From: Paenibacillus silvestris
GTDB taxonomy: Bacteria; Bacillota; Bacilli; Paenibacillales; NBRC-103111
Reading direction: 5' to 3'
Length of the DNA: 64,000 nt
NCBI RefSeq assembly: GCF_009882985.1
Contig: NZ_WTUZ01000016.1
Coordinates: 22,455-86,454, forward strand
Part shown: piece by piece, positions 26,762 to 34,902 of the stretch
Layout: each line of letters begins with the position of its first letter
Numbering within the stretch: the stretch's first letter is position 1
Translations under genes and position numbers: made by a program
Notes under the pieces: generated by a model
Told to the model about the DNA's origin: nothing
Databases searched by the model: none
Seen by the model: only the letters and a program-made list of their open reading frames with translations

Positions 26762-28012
26762 ATGAGAAAAGTTGTTATGAGCCTATTAGTGGTGTCTTTA
26801 TTTTTTAGTGGACTATGTTTTATGGGCAAACAAGCAATGGCTACAATCGATGTAATGGCAAATAGACAGTTAGTTATCCTTGCGGATACGCAATTACTTG
26901 ACGACTATAGAAAACCAAATTCAATCGTTGGCTCGATTTCTGGTATGCAAATGGTGGAAATAGCTTGTGGCTTTCAAGATTCGAAGTGTTTGGCTAAAAC
27001 TGGAGACATAGAATACATACAAATTAAAACTTGGATGGGAGACAAATGGATCAAAGATGACGACAAAATTACGGCTGGCGGCTACTGGGAGACTGATCGG
27101 GTGATTACAATCGTTGAAGACATGAAGCTGTATGATCAGCCTAATGCTGGCATTTATACAAAGGATACTCCGCCCGTAGAGACAATAACGCCGCAAAAGG
27201 TTCATGTAACAGCTAAGTATCAGGATTTGTATAAAGGAGCTCATACGGCAAGATCCATGTTTGAAGCACCCAAATGGTATCGCATTTCCACCGAAGAAGG
27301 AGAAAAGTGGATAGAAAATCCGTTTATTCCCGAAGACTACCAGAAGATAGAGATACCAAGTGACAGGATTATAAAGCTGACAGGGAGCGAGACTCTTTAC
27401 GATTATCCACATGAGATTGCTGGAAAAGGTATTCAAGCGAAGCAAGGAGTAGTTCAAGCTGTTGCTTATTGTTTTTACGCAGTGCCAATTCAGAATGATG
27501 TGTGGTATAAGATACAAACAGATGACGGAACGCTAAAGTGGGTAAGGGCATTTCCTATCTCTGAAAATGAGAGCGGGCCGTTGATGGCGTTTAATTTAGC
27601 TAACGAAAAAATTACCCTTCGAACCGCCACGCGATATTTCGACATCGATGGAGATGCAAGCCGTAGTCTGCAAAACTGGCTGCAGCCAGGATCCTATGTG
27701 GCAGACAAAATAAACAACGGGTGGGCGCGTGTGCAAACTCCATTCGGATGGAAAGTGGTTAATCTGGATAGAGCGCCACTTGAAAGACCACAGGGTATTA
27801 CGGAAGCAAAAGAATTAGTAAAATTAACCCCAGACACAATAACTTACTATTTTCCGTTGGCGGGGGAGATCCTCCATGGTGCGGGCACTTTCAACGATCA
27901 GGAAGCTCTCTCTTTTGAGAAGTGGATTTCTCCGCAGGGGATCGCTTGGTATCATATTTCAACTTATAGCGGCATCGTGTGGGTACCAGAAAAGCCTATT
28001 ACACAGGATTAA
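26762..28012 (+). CDS. Secreted multi-SH3-like domain protein
   Basis: 416 residues. The Sec signal peptide (MRKVVMSLLVVSLFFSGL) ends near AMA at residues 26-28. The mature part repeats an SH3-like pattern of about 70-80 residues: a strand with LYD-P, then PQ-V, then W-Y-x-I-x-T-x-x-G-x-x-W (WYRISTEEGEKWIE, WYKIQTDDGTLKWV, WYHISTYSGIVWV). This suggests cell-wall binding outside the cell. ATG 26762 has GGGGG upstream; the frame is open further out without a good site. It is homologous to the convergent gene at 28334 and is separated from it by a repeat element. Confidence 0.8.
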   Translation: MRKVVMSLLVVSLFFSGLCFMGKQAMATIDVMANRQLVILADTQLLDDYRKPNSIVGSISGMQMVEIACGFQDSKCLAKTGDIEYIQIKTWMGDKWIKDDDKITAGGYWETDRVITIVEDMKLYDQPNAGIYTKDTPPVETITPQKVHVTAKYQDLYKGAHTARSMFEAPKWYRISTEEGEKWIENPFIPEDYQKIEIPSDRIIKLTGSETLYDYPHEIAGKGIQAKQGVVQAVAYCFYAVPIQNDVWYKIQTDDGTLKWVRAFPISENESGPLMAFNLANEKITLRTATRYFDIDGDASRSLQNWLQPGSYVADKINNGWARVQTPFGWKVVNLDRAPLERPQGITEAKELVKLTPDTITYYFPLAGEILHGAGTFNDQEALSFEKWISPQGIAWYHISTYSGIVWVPEKPITQD

Positions 28013-28020
28013 AGATCTAT

Positions 28021-28318
28021 AGAAGAGGCGATCCCAAAAGATTCGAAAAAGAGGCGATCCCTCGGTCATTGGATGACTTGGGACAGCCTCTTATTTATGG
28101 AGCGGAATCAAATAGCGGGAGAAACTCCCTTTAAATCTAGAGGTTTCCGCCACTTTAACCCAATAACTGGAAAAACTCCTGTTATTTCGCTCCTTTACCC
28201 TGTTTCGAAGCTCAATCGTCTGCATTAACAGGAGAAATTCCATTTATTTATGTCTGCAGCTGTTTGAATGGACGATTTAGCGGTATTAATTCCAGTTAAT
28301 GTAAAAATTTCCTCCCAA
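28021..28318 (+). repeat. Dispersed structured repeat, copy 1 (hairpin first)
   Basis: The hairpin at 28049-28092 (AAGAGGC...GTCATTGGATGAC...GCCTCTT) is followed by four units: GGGAGAAACTCCC (28117-28129), CTGGAAAAACTCC with flanking AATAA/TTATT (28162-28186), AGGAGAAATTCC (about 28230-28241) and TTAGCGGTATTAATTCCAG (from 28278). A second half-hairpin, AGAAGAGGCGATCCC, lies at 28021-28035. The unit order and spacer fragments (AATCGTC before unit 3, ATTTAGCGG in unit 4) recur in the other three copies. It fills the gap between two convergent paralogues. Confidence 0.85.
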
Positions 28319-28333
28319 AAACCCCGAAATGTT

Positions 28334-30319
28334 TTACTTGGCAGCGGGAGCCGTTACCTCCCAGTCTTTCTTATAAACGATACGCTCTCCAACTTTGATT
28401 TCAACCGACAGGGGATTGCTTCCCGGTTGTAGAGGGACGTCCAGCGTCACGTCAAAGACGTCTACATTCATACCGAGCCCATAAAGGCGCTTTACTGCCG
28501 CTTGGTAGGCTTCTGCCGGATCGCCTGCAGCGGCATCGCGCCGTTTCACGAGGATCGTCATTTCGGCGGACTGCGTTCCTGCTTCCATATAGGTGTTCTC
28601 GTACATCAAGCCCGAGAGCAGCAAGCGATTGCCGTCGACCGCCGCAGGCAAGGTGAAACCGGCAATCTCATATTCACGGGAGCTTAGTACAATATGCTTC
28701 TCGCCAAAAGCGACTTTGTCGTTATAAATCGTGGAAGCGCCGAAGAGCTGGCGGACTTCCGCTAAGCCGAGCAGCGGAGGGAGCTTCGCATCCGATGCCG
28801 GCGCTGGCGCTGCAGCGAGATTTACTTCGCTGATCAGTGTGCCTTGCCAGAACGTCTTCGCCGTTTGCTCCCCAGCCTTGATCTGGAAACCGTACCCTGC
28901 TGTGTGCATGAACGACCACCAGCCGTTCGCATCAGGACCGGTCAGCTTGAACTGGTATTGTTTCGCCAAGAAGTCCGCGCTGAGCTGAGGCTCGCCATTC
29001 TGCAGATGACCGATGGTGTCGGTGCCGAATGTAAAAATGCCTGCATCATTGTGATAAAAGGCGCCTTGATACCGCACTGCCGAGCGAATCTGAGCATCGT
29101 TCTCGCGGCCCTTCAGGGTGATATTGTCTTCTAAGGGTAGAATCTGCACCCACCCTTCGCCGACGAAGGAGTTGATTTTGTACCAACGCGTCCCGTCCGG
29201 AGCGCTCCAAGCAGCAAGTGGCTGCAAAGTTTGCGGACCAATTTGCCCGTTTTTCAGTGGAATCCCGCTGTTGGGAAAACGCATAATGAGCGTTGTTCCA
29301 TTATGTAGCACGATAGATTCTGTATCGTCGGACGTTTCTTCCGGTTCGGAATAAGACGGGCTGAACCAGCCCTCTGCTTGATCGTTCTGCACATGGTACC
29401 AGTTTTCATGGGTCATGAAGCCATCGTCATTCACCGTCGTTTCAATAACGTTCAAATTGCCGGGTGGAAGTTCCGAGACGATATCTGAATAGGCAGAAGG
29501 ATACTTGAACAAGGCGTAAGGCTTCGTCCGCTTGATCGTCTGCTGGCTTGCCTGAACCAGCATGCCAGGGCCGTATGCCCACTTCGTACCATGCTCCGTT
29601 TCGAAGCTGTAAGTGCTGCCGAGCAGAGAGCGAAACTGGCCGGTTTGCCGAACGAATATGTTCGTAAGCAGTCCATCGCTCGGCTCCGTAATGACGTGTA
29701 GAAAAGGCGAATTCTGATAGTTAACGCCTGGATAAAACGCCAAATTGTTCATCTCTGTATAGATGCCAATTTCATCGAGATGCAGGTGGATCCATTGATC
29801 CCCGAGCCAGGTTGTGTGAATTTTGAGCCAGTGCATCGGATTGTAGTTTGGTTCCGCTGGTCGGTACCAGTTCTTCTCTGCACCGACGACCGTAACGTCC
29901 TGCGGCGATAGCGAGGCCGTAGGTCTAGCGGCCTCCGAGGGGCTGGCGTAGAGCGACGTTTCCGTCATCAAGTGAATCGTTTGGGGCGGAGGCACTTCAA
30001 TTTGCCAAGGAGCGGTCTTGACCCAGCGGTCGCCGACATCGGTATGTATTTTCCACCAATTATATGCCCCCGACCAATGCGACTCCGCTTCGATAACGTT
30101 GACCGTTTGCGGGGCGAAAGTGCCTTCTGGGTCGTTTTTGAGCGTGTTCGGAATGACATAGTAAGGCATGTTTTCCAGGAATGTAAGTGTCTTTGGGATA
30201 TAAATGCCATCTGCCGGTTGCGTCAGCGTATCCGCATATTCCGATGCGCTAGCGCTGGAGGTCAACAGCACGAACGGGATTGCAGCGCTTGCCGCGATGA
30301 GAGTTGCTTTTCTCCACAT
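28334..30319 (-). CDS. Large secreted multi-SH3-like domain protein
   Basis: 661 residues from ATG 30319, with AAAAGGAG nine bases upstream; an outer in-frame start at 30355 is weaker. The signal peptide ends near ASAS (about residue 25). Repeated W-W/Y-K-I-H-T-x-x-G-D-x-W motifs (WWKIHTDVGDRWV, HWLKIHTTWLGDQWI, RWYKINSFVGEGWV) indicate about five SH3-like domains. The C-terminal 170 residues are a separate beta-rich region ending VYKKDWEVTAPAAK. It is a longer homologue of the convergent gene at 26762. It is presumably extracellular and wall-associated; function unknown. Confidence 0.8.
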   Translation of the reverse strand: MWRKATLIAASAAIPFVLLTSSASASEYADTLTQPADGIYIPKTLTFLENMPYYVIPNTLKNDPEGTFAPQTVNVIEAESHWSGAYNWWKIHTDVGDRWVKTAPWQIEVPPPQTIHLMTETSLYASPSEAARPTASLSPQDVTVVGAEKNWYRPAEPNYNPMHWLKIHTTWLGDQWIHLHLDEIGIYTEMNNLAFYPGVNYQNSPFLHVITEPSDGLLTNIFVRQTGQFRSLLGSTYSFETEHGTKWAYGPGMLVQASQQTIKRTKPYALFKYPSAYSDIVSELPPGNLNVIETTVNDDGFMTHENWYHVQNDQAEGWFSPSYSEPEETSDDTESIVLHNGTTLIMRFPNSGIPLKNGQIGPQTLQPLAAWSAPDGTRWYKINSFVGEGWVQILPLEDNITLKGRENDAQIRSAVRYQGAFYHNDAGIFTFGTDTIGHLQNGEPQLSADFLAKQYQFKLTGPDANGWWSFMHTAGYGFQIKAGEQTAKTFWQGTLISEVNLAAAPAPASDAKLPPLLGLAEVRQLFGASTIYNDKVAFGEKHIVLSSREYEIAGFTLPAAVDGNRLLLSGLMYENTYMEAGTQSAEMTILVKRRDAAAGDPAEAYQAAVKRLYGLGMNVDVFDVTLDVPLQPGSNPLSVEIKVGERIVYKKDWEVTAPAAK

Positions 30320-30517
30320 GACGTCGGTCTCCTTTTGGATCGAATTTTCAATCATCTAGTATATTCTACTAATAAATGTTTCGTAAGTTGTGGTGATGAT
30401 TCCGAATCGGCCTAACCCACTTCAATAATATAGAAATGACGCAAGGCAATGCCAGATGATATAATCAATTTGCTTACTAGTTAGATACCAATAAAATATC
30501 TGAGGAGTTGTCTACTT

Positions 30518-30793
30518 CTGAAAGAAATAATCTGCGGCCACTGCGCTCAAGCAAACGAATATAGCATCGAATTACGGATATCTATAGCACTGTCATTGAA
30601 GAGAGGGCTTCCATACACTTGTAGTCAATGTTCTCAAGGCATCCTATTATTGCATTATGGTACCCGACTTGAAGAGGAATTCGAAGAAAACATCGTTTCT
30701 AATTCCTTCCCCGAAAACGTTATTAATCGAGATGAAGTTTCAATAAAAGCAGATTCTAATCCCGTGGAGCAACTTGATCTTTTTTCTCTATAG
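30518..30793 (+). CDS. Small zinc-ribbon-like protein with non-ATG start
   Basis: Up to 91 residues. The frame begins with CGHC and continues to CSQC about 30 residues later, a four-cysteine zinc-binding arrangement. The C-terminal half is acidic and ends VEQLDLFSL. There is no ATG. CTG 30518 lies ten bases after GAGGAG, while TTG 30596 would remove the first CxxC pair and has no ribosome binding site. The gene is therefore either started at CTG or decayed. Function unknown. A terminator follows at 30852. Confidence 0.5.
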   Translation: MKEIICGHCAQANEYSIELRISIALSLKRGLPYTCSQCSQGILLLHYGTRLEEEFEENIVSNSFPENVINRDEVSIKADSNPVEQLDLFSL

Positions 30794-30851
30794 GAAGGAT
30801 CAGATACTTGAAAATTATGTATTAACGTATTGTTTACGCAATACGATAGTT

Positions 30852-30882
30852 AAGGAGCTTGCCTTGCGGCGGCTCCTTTTTT
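30852..30882 (+). terminator. Rho-independent terminator
   Basis: AAGGAGC / GCTCCTT is followed by a T-run. A second dyad, CGTATTG/CAATACG, lies just upstream at about 30827-30846. Confidence 0.75.
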
Positions 30883-30961
30883 CATTGGAGTAACGGGGAG
30901 GACTGTTGAATCATAGTTCATAATTAGTCTCTTTTTTAATATATTAAATGAGGTGATAAAA

Positions 30962-31453
30962 ATGGGTGGAAATGGTGATATCAGAATTCTTTCTCCTATG
31001 AGTGCAAGCGACGTGGTATGGCTGAAAGAACAGTGGTTGCTGTGGGGCGGCGATACTGTAATATCTAAGGGCAAGACTCATCATGTTCAGGACTTGGATG
31101 CCTTCATCGCCTGGGTAGGTGATGTTCGTGTTGGAGAAGTTACCTATCGACTAGGATTACATGATTGTGAGTTGGTAACTATAAATTCGACTTTACAAGG
31201 CATACGCGTAGGAAGTAAGTTGATTTCCAAAGTGGAAGAGACGGTAAAACAATTAGGGAGAAATCGTATTTGGATCATAACAACAAATGATAATGTGGAT
31301 GCGTTAAGATTTTTTCAACGGTGTGGGTATCGAATAATTGCCATCCATCAAAACGCAGTTGACGAGGCAAGGAAGGTGAAGCCAACTATCCCCAAAGTGG
31401 GTTATTACGATATACCGATTCATGACGAGATTGAACTCGAAAAAATACTATGA
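30962..31453 (+). CDS. GNAT family N-acetyltransferase
   Basis: 163 residues. The acetyl-CoA-binding region reads LQGIRVGSKLISKVEETVKQLG (about residues 80-101), the Q/RxxGxG/A-type motif A of GNAT enzymes. It is followed by IITTNDNVDALRFFQRCGYR, the motif B helix. The acceptor substrate is unknown. ATG 30962 is preferred over GTG 30953 because GAGGTGAT precedes it. It is monocistronic, between two terminators. Confidence 0.87.
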   Translation: MGGNGDIRILSPMSASDVVWLKEQWLLWGGDTVISKGKTHHVQDLDAFIAWVGDVRVGEVTYRLGLHDCELVTINSTLQGIRVGSKLISKVEETVKQLGRNRIWIITTNDNVDALRFFQRCGYRIIAIHQNAVDEARKVKPTIPKVGYYDIPIHDEIELEKIL

Positions 31454-31459
31454 TTATCA

Positions 31460-31496
31460 ATCGACCCTCACTTAGGTGCATGGGGTCGATTTTTTG
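31460..31496 (+). terminator. Rho-independent terminator
   Basis: ATCGACCC / GGGGTCGAT stem with a 14-base loop is followed by TTTTT, just after the GNAT stop. Confidence 0.88.
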
Positions 31497-31567
31497 CCAT
31501 TCATAAAGAGGAAAACAGGCTACCCAAAAGAATACAGTTAAATAAAGGAAATTAAGGGGGGCTTGAA

Positions 31568-32323
31568 GTGGAAAGTACGCAGTTTAAAAAGGCAATTGAA
31601 TTAACCTTTGGTGATCTGATCACACAATTTGAAGAAGGTGAAGAATTTGCTTTTTACGAATATGGTCCAAAAGTAATGACTCGAGTTGGATACTCTACAA
31701 ATATCTCTCCCCAAATTGTCAAACAAGCTGCGAAAAATAAAGTGGATTTAATCATTACACATCACGATGCATGGGATTTCGTTTTTGGGATGAAAGAGCA
31801 ATGTCACTCTCTTCTCAAGGAATTTGGGATTAATCATTTCTTTGTTCATTTGCCTCTTGATTATGCGGAATTTGGTACATGTAATTCACTATTTAAAGCA
31901 CTAGGAGTAAGCCATCTTATCCAAAATTCCACTCATCATGAAGGTGGGAGTCTCCCAGGAATCGGAGAATTGATGGTTCCTCTAACTTTTGAAGAATTTA
32001 GTGAAAGAATAAGCATGGCATTAAATGAAGATATAAAGTCGTGGAAAAACTCGGAGAACCTGATAAAGCGAGTTGGTATCATCACTGGAGCAGGTAACTC
32101 AACAGTAAATATTCGTGATGCTTTTCATGCAGGGTGTGATGTTTATATAACGGGTGAAAAGACTTTGTATTCCGTGCAATACGCACAGTTTATTGGATTG
32201 AACTTAATTGTTGGAAGTCATACCTTTACAGAAATCTTTGGTGTAAGGGCACTAGCAGACAAAGTGAAAGAATTGTTTAGTTATTTAGAGATTGTTGAAT
32301 TAGAAGAAGGACATTTTGAATGA
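31568..32323 (+). CDS. NIF3-like dinuclear metal centre protein
   Basis: 251 residues of the NIF3/YqfO (GTP cyclohydrolase 1 type 2) family. ITHHDAWDF (about residues 59-67) and HLPLDYAEFG provide His/Asp metal ligands, and the C-terminal half has VGIITGAGNSTVNIRDAF and DVYITGEKTLYS family blocks. Family members form hexamers with a two-metal site; their cellular role is unsettled. The GTG start at 31568 follows AAGGGGGG. It is the first gene of a tightly packed set with the next two, overlapping the next one by four bases (ATGA). Confidence 0.88.
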   Translation: MESTQFKKAIELTFGDLITQFEEGEEFAFYEYGPKVMTRVGYSTNISPQIVKQAAKNKVDLIITHHDAWDFVFGMKEQCHSLLKEFGINHFFVHLPLDYAEFGTCNSLFKALGVSHLIQNSTHHEGGSLPGIGELMVPLTFEEFSERISMALNEDIKSWKNSENLIKRVGIITGAGNSTVNIRDAFHAGCDVYITGEKTLYSVQYAQFIGLNLIVGSHTFTEIFGVRALADKVKELFSYLEIVELEEGHFE

Positions 32324-32886
32324 TTTCACATGGTGGGGAGGAGAAAAAATTGGGTGTGGATGAAGAGATAACCATTTGCAATTATGATTCTGACTGGCTT
32401 CGATGGTATACAGAAGAAGTTTCTTCGTTGTCTTCCGTTTTTGGTCCTGATGTTCCCATTGAACATTTTGGCAGCACATCTGTTCCTGGCCTGGCAGCCA
32501 AACCTATAGTTGACATACTCGTTGGCATCTCTAATTTCCCGCACATCCCGACATCACAAGCTCAAGGATTAGAAGATTTAGGATATGAGAATCTTGGAAC
32601 TGCCGGGGTTCCTTGTCGAATCTATCTTCGTAAGCGCGGTAGCCGTTCCTTTAATATAGCCATAACTCAATATAAGTCAGAGTTATGGCGTGATAATCTG
32701 ATCTTGAGGGACTATCTGCGTAATAACCATAATGAAGCTCGGCAGTACTCCGAACATAAGCTAGAAGCTTACCAGAAAGGCTTCCGCACGCTATTGGCCT
32801 ATTCAGATCACAAATCAGAACTTGTTTTAGAACTTCTCAATCGCGCTAAGAGATTGCCTATACGGAGTGTTGATGAAGATGTTTGA
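32320..32886 (+). CDS. GrpB family nucleotidyltransferase-like protein
   Basis: 188 residues. The GrpB (UPF0157) core reads IEHFGSTSVPGLAAKPIVDI (about residues 47-66), the GSTSVPG plus D-x-D-like signature of this nucleotidyltransferase-fold family, followed by a C-terminal LRDYLRNNHNEARQYSEHK helix. The start ATG overlaps the NIF3 stop, with AGAAGAAGGA upstream. TTG 32350 with GGGGAGGAG is an equally good alternative. The enzymatic role is unknown. It overlaps the next gene. Confidence 0.85.
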   Translation: MISHGGEEKKLGVDEEITICNYDSDWLRWYTEEVSSLSSVFGPDVPIEHFGSTSVPGLAAKPIVDILVGISNFPHIPTSQAQGLEDLGYENLGTAGVPCRIYLRKRGSRSFNIAITQYKSELWRDNLILRDYLRNNHNEARQYSEHKLEAYQKGFRTLLAYSDHKSELVLELLNRAKRLPIRSVDEDV

Positions 32887-33484
32887 ATTCGACCATAAAG
32901 AATTTCATAATCAGGGGGGTTTTATGCCTTTTCCATTCGACTGTATTAGCGATTTTATGTTTTTCGAAACGGAACTTGCCCAATCAGATGTTATTTTAAT
33001 TCCAGGGGCTAGCCATCCTCAACTAATGGAAAGAGCTTCCATGTTATATCATCAAGGCATCGCCCCATTTATACTACCTTCAGGTGGCTCTACTCCGCAT
33101 GTTGAAACAACGGAATGGGACTATCTGAGAAAAGTTGGAATGTCATTAGGAGTACCTTCGGAGTCAATTTTAAAAGAAGATAAAGCGACGAATACTTTTG
33201 AAAATGCACGTTTATCACTGGAAGTATTACAACAACAAGGGATTTGCCCCAGACGCGTTGTTTTAGCCTGTAAAAATTATCACGCTCGTAGAGCGCTTTT
33301 AACGTATCAGTTCGTTTTTCCAAGAGAAACTGTTTTTTATGTAAGCCCAGTCATAGACAAAACAGGAACTTCCAAAGATAACTGGTTTAAAGATGAAGTG
33401 AAAATAAATTACGTAATGAATGAGTTGGAAAAGGTTGGGAAATATTTCAGATCTGCCATACACGTATTGGGATCGAATAGCTAG
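32873..33484 (+). CDS. YdcF family protein (DUF218)
   Basis: About 203 residues. The ElyC/SanA/YdcF (DUF218) fold is indicated by SDVILIPGASHPQLMERASMLYHQG, then ILPSGGSTP, KEDKATNTFENARLS and VLACKNYHARRALLTY. These bind a nucleotide-like or SAM-like ligand in relatives. There is no signal peptide or membrane anchor, which matches the soluble YdcF branch. The start is chosen at ATG 32873 (CGGAG six bases upstream); GTG 32867 and ATG 32879 are alternatives. It overlaps the GrpB gene and is convergent with mraY. Confidence 0.83.
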   Translation: MKMFEFDHKEFHNQGGFMPFPFDCISDFMFFETELAQSDVILIPGASHPQLMERASMLYHQGIAPFILPSGGSTPHVETTEWDYLRKVGMSLGVPSESILKEDKATNTFENARLSLEVLQQQGICPRRVVLACKNYHARRALLTYQFVFPRETVFYVSPVIDKTGTSKDNWFKDEVKINYVMNELEKVGKYFRSAIHVLGSNS

Positions 33485-33501
33485 TCTCATAGACCTTTCA
33501 G

Positions 33502-34452
33502 CTAGAGAACATATTTCCAAATAAGCCAACACATAAGAGCAGATACCCAAGAAATAAAACCGAAGATCATGACAATCTTATTCTCGCTCCAGCCATATTT
33601 TAAACTGAAATGATAATGAATTGGTGCCATTTTGAAGAGTCGCAATTTCGTGCGTTTATAGTACCAGACTTGTAAAATAACTGAGAATTGCTCAGCCAGA
33701 TAAACGGAAAATAGGATCGGAATTAATATCTCTACCTTCTCAATAATCGCTAAGATAGAGAGTGAACCTCCAATGGCAAGCGATCCGGTATCGCCCATAA
33801 ATGCTTTGGCAGGGTAAATGTTATAGAAGAATAATCCGAGCAGGCAGCTAATCATGACGAGTGAAAATAGTTGTACTTCTTGCTTATTCGAGATTAGAAA
33901 AAAGAAAAAGTAAGTGGGAATGGCAACATTAATTAATAGCCCGTCAAGACCATCTGTAAAATTGATAGCATTAGCCGATCCAACCACAAAAAATAACATG
34001 ATAATTATGTACGCATAAACTGGCAAATGAAGCTGATAACCACTGAACAAAGAGATATCGCTCGTTAGTTTAAATGAATGGAACAATACGATGAGCAGAA
34101 TTCCGGCAAATGCGAATTGAAACACTAATTTTGTCCGTCCCGAAATGCCCGATGGATCTTGATATGCTGCCTTTTTGAAATCATCGATAAAACCAACGGA
34201 ACTGAATAAAAGAAATGAAGCGCACAAAAAAAGCATCAATGGTGCAGGGTGAAATTGCAAGGACGTTGCAATGCCTATAAGTAAAATAAGGCCAGCCATC
34301 AGCGGTGTCCCGCGCTTGGCTTGATGGTCGGGGGGGAGTTGGGCGCGGATTGGTTGCGTAAGTTTCAGTGTGCGAAGCACCCATATGAGCAGTGGAGTAA
34401 ATAATGCCACAAGCAAAAAAGAAAGACCCGATATTCCGAATATCCCAAGCAT
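33502..34452 (-). CDS. mraY: MraY-like phospho-N-acetylmuramoyl-pentapeptide transferase
   Basis: 316 residues with about ten membrane helices. Family motifs are in order: KRGTPLMAG (about 46-54), SVGFIDDFKK with the paired Asp, NFTDGLDGL, FMGDTGSLAIGG and APIHYHF. The predicted reaction transfers phospho-MurNAc-pentapeptide to undecaprenyl phosphate (lipid I synthesis). AAGGAG precedes ATG 34452. It is unusual in standing alone instead of in a division and cell wall cluster. It is probably an accessory paralogue, or it acts on a related UDP-sugar substrate. Confidence 0.85.
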   Translation of the reverse strand: MLGIFGISGLSFLLVALFTPLLIWVLRTLKLTQPIRAQLPPDHQAKRGTPLMAGLILLIGIATSLQFHPAPLMLFLCASFLLFSSVGFIDDFKKAAYQDPSGISGRTKLVFQFAFAGILLIVLFHSFKLTSDISLFSGYQLHLPVYAYIIIMLFFVVGSANAINFTDGLDGLLINVAIPTYFFFFLISNKQEVQLFSLVMISCLLGLFFYNIYPAKAFMGDTGSLAIGGSLSILAIIEKVEILIPILFSVYLAEQFSVILQVWYYKRTKLRLFKMAPIHYHFSLKYGWSENKIVMIFGFISWVSALMCWLIWKYVL

Positions 34453-34615
34453 TCTGAGAGCTCCTTTCCCTTGTCCAAAATGAAAAACATTAACATTCTG
34501 TTACGCGTCTAAAGCTACTTTACATAAAGTTTTAAAGGCAATAAAGAGAAGGTTTGGAAGGGGGTTTTTCATATTTTTAGTACGAGTCGTTGGGCTCCAA
34601 AGAGGGGTGTGCTCA

Positions 34616-34873
34616 TGCTAACTGGAAAAACTACCGCTAAATCGTGAGTAACACAGCTTCAGGCATGAATACATGGAATTTCTCCTGTTAATGCGGACGA
34701 TGGAGCTTGGAATCAGGGTTGAGTGAGCTAATTAACAGGAGTTTTTCCAGTTATTGCAGTTGTTTTTCGGGATTTGCTTGAAATAAATGGAGTTTTTCCC
34801 GCTATTCGATTCGCCTTCATAAAAAAAGAGGCGATCCCAAGTCATCTAATGACCGAGAGAGCGCCTCTTTTAT
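34616..34873 (-). repeat. Dispersed structured repeat, copy 2 (inverted relative to copies 1 and 3)
   Basis: Read on the minus strand, the hairpin at 34826-34870 (AAAGAGGCG...GTCATCTAATGAC...CGCCTCTTT in plus-strand order) comes first. The units GGGAAAAACTCC, AACTGGAAAAACTCCTGTT, AACAGGAGAAATTCCATGT and TTAGCGGTAGTTTTTCCAG follow in the same order as copy 1. It occupies most of the gap between mraY and the M24 peptidase, and its hairpin could terminate transcription of the peptidase. Confidence 0.87.
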
Positions 34874-34902
34874 GAAAATATTAAAAATAGTCGTGAAAAC
34901 CG

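Noticed and set aside
26921..27517. 198-residue minus-strand open frame inside the SH3-like gene
   Set aside because: Antisense to a signal-peptide-bearing gene with repeated domain motifs. The translation has low-complexity, non-protein-like composition.
28021..28318. Repeat units considered as a CRISPR array
   Set aside because: The units are not identical, spacers are conserved between distant copies instead of unique, and no cas genes are present.
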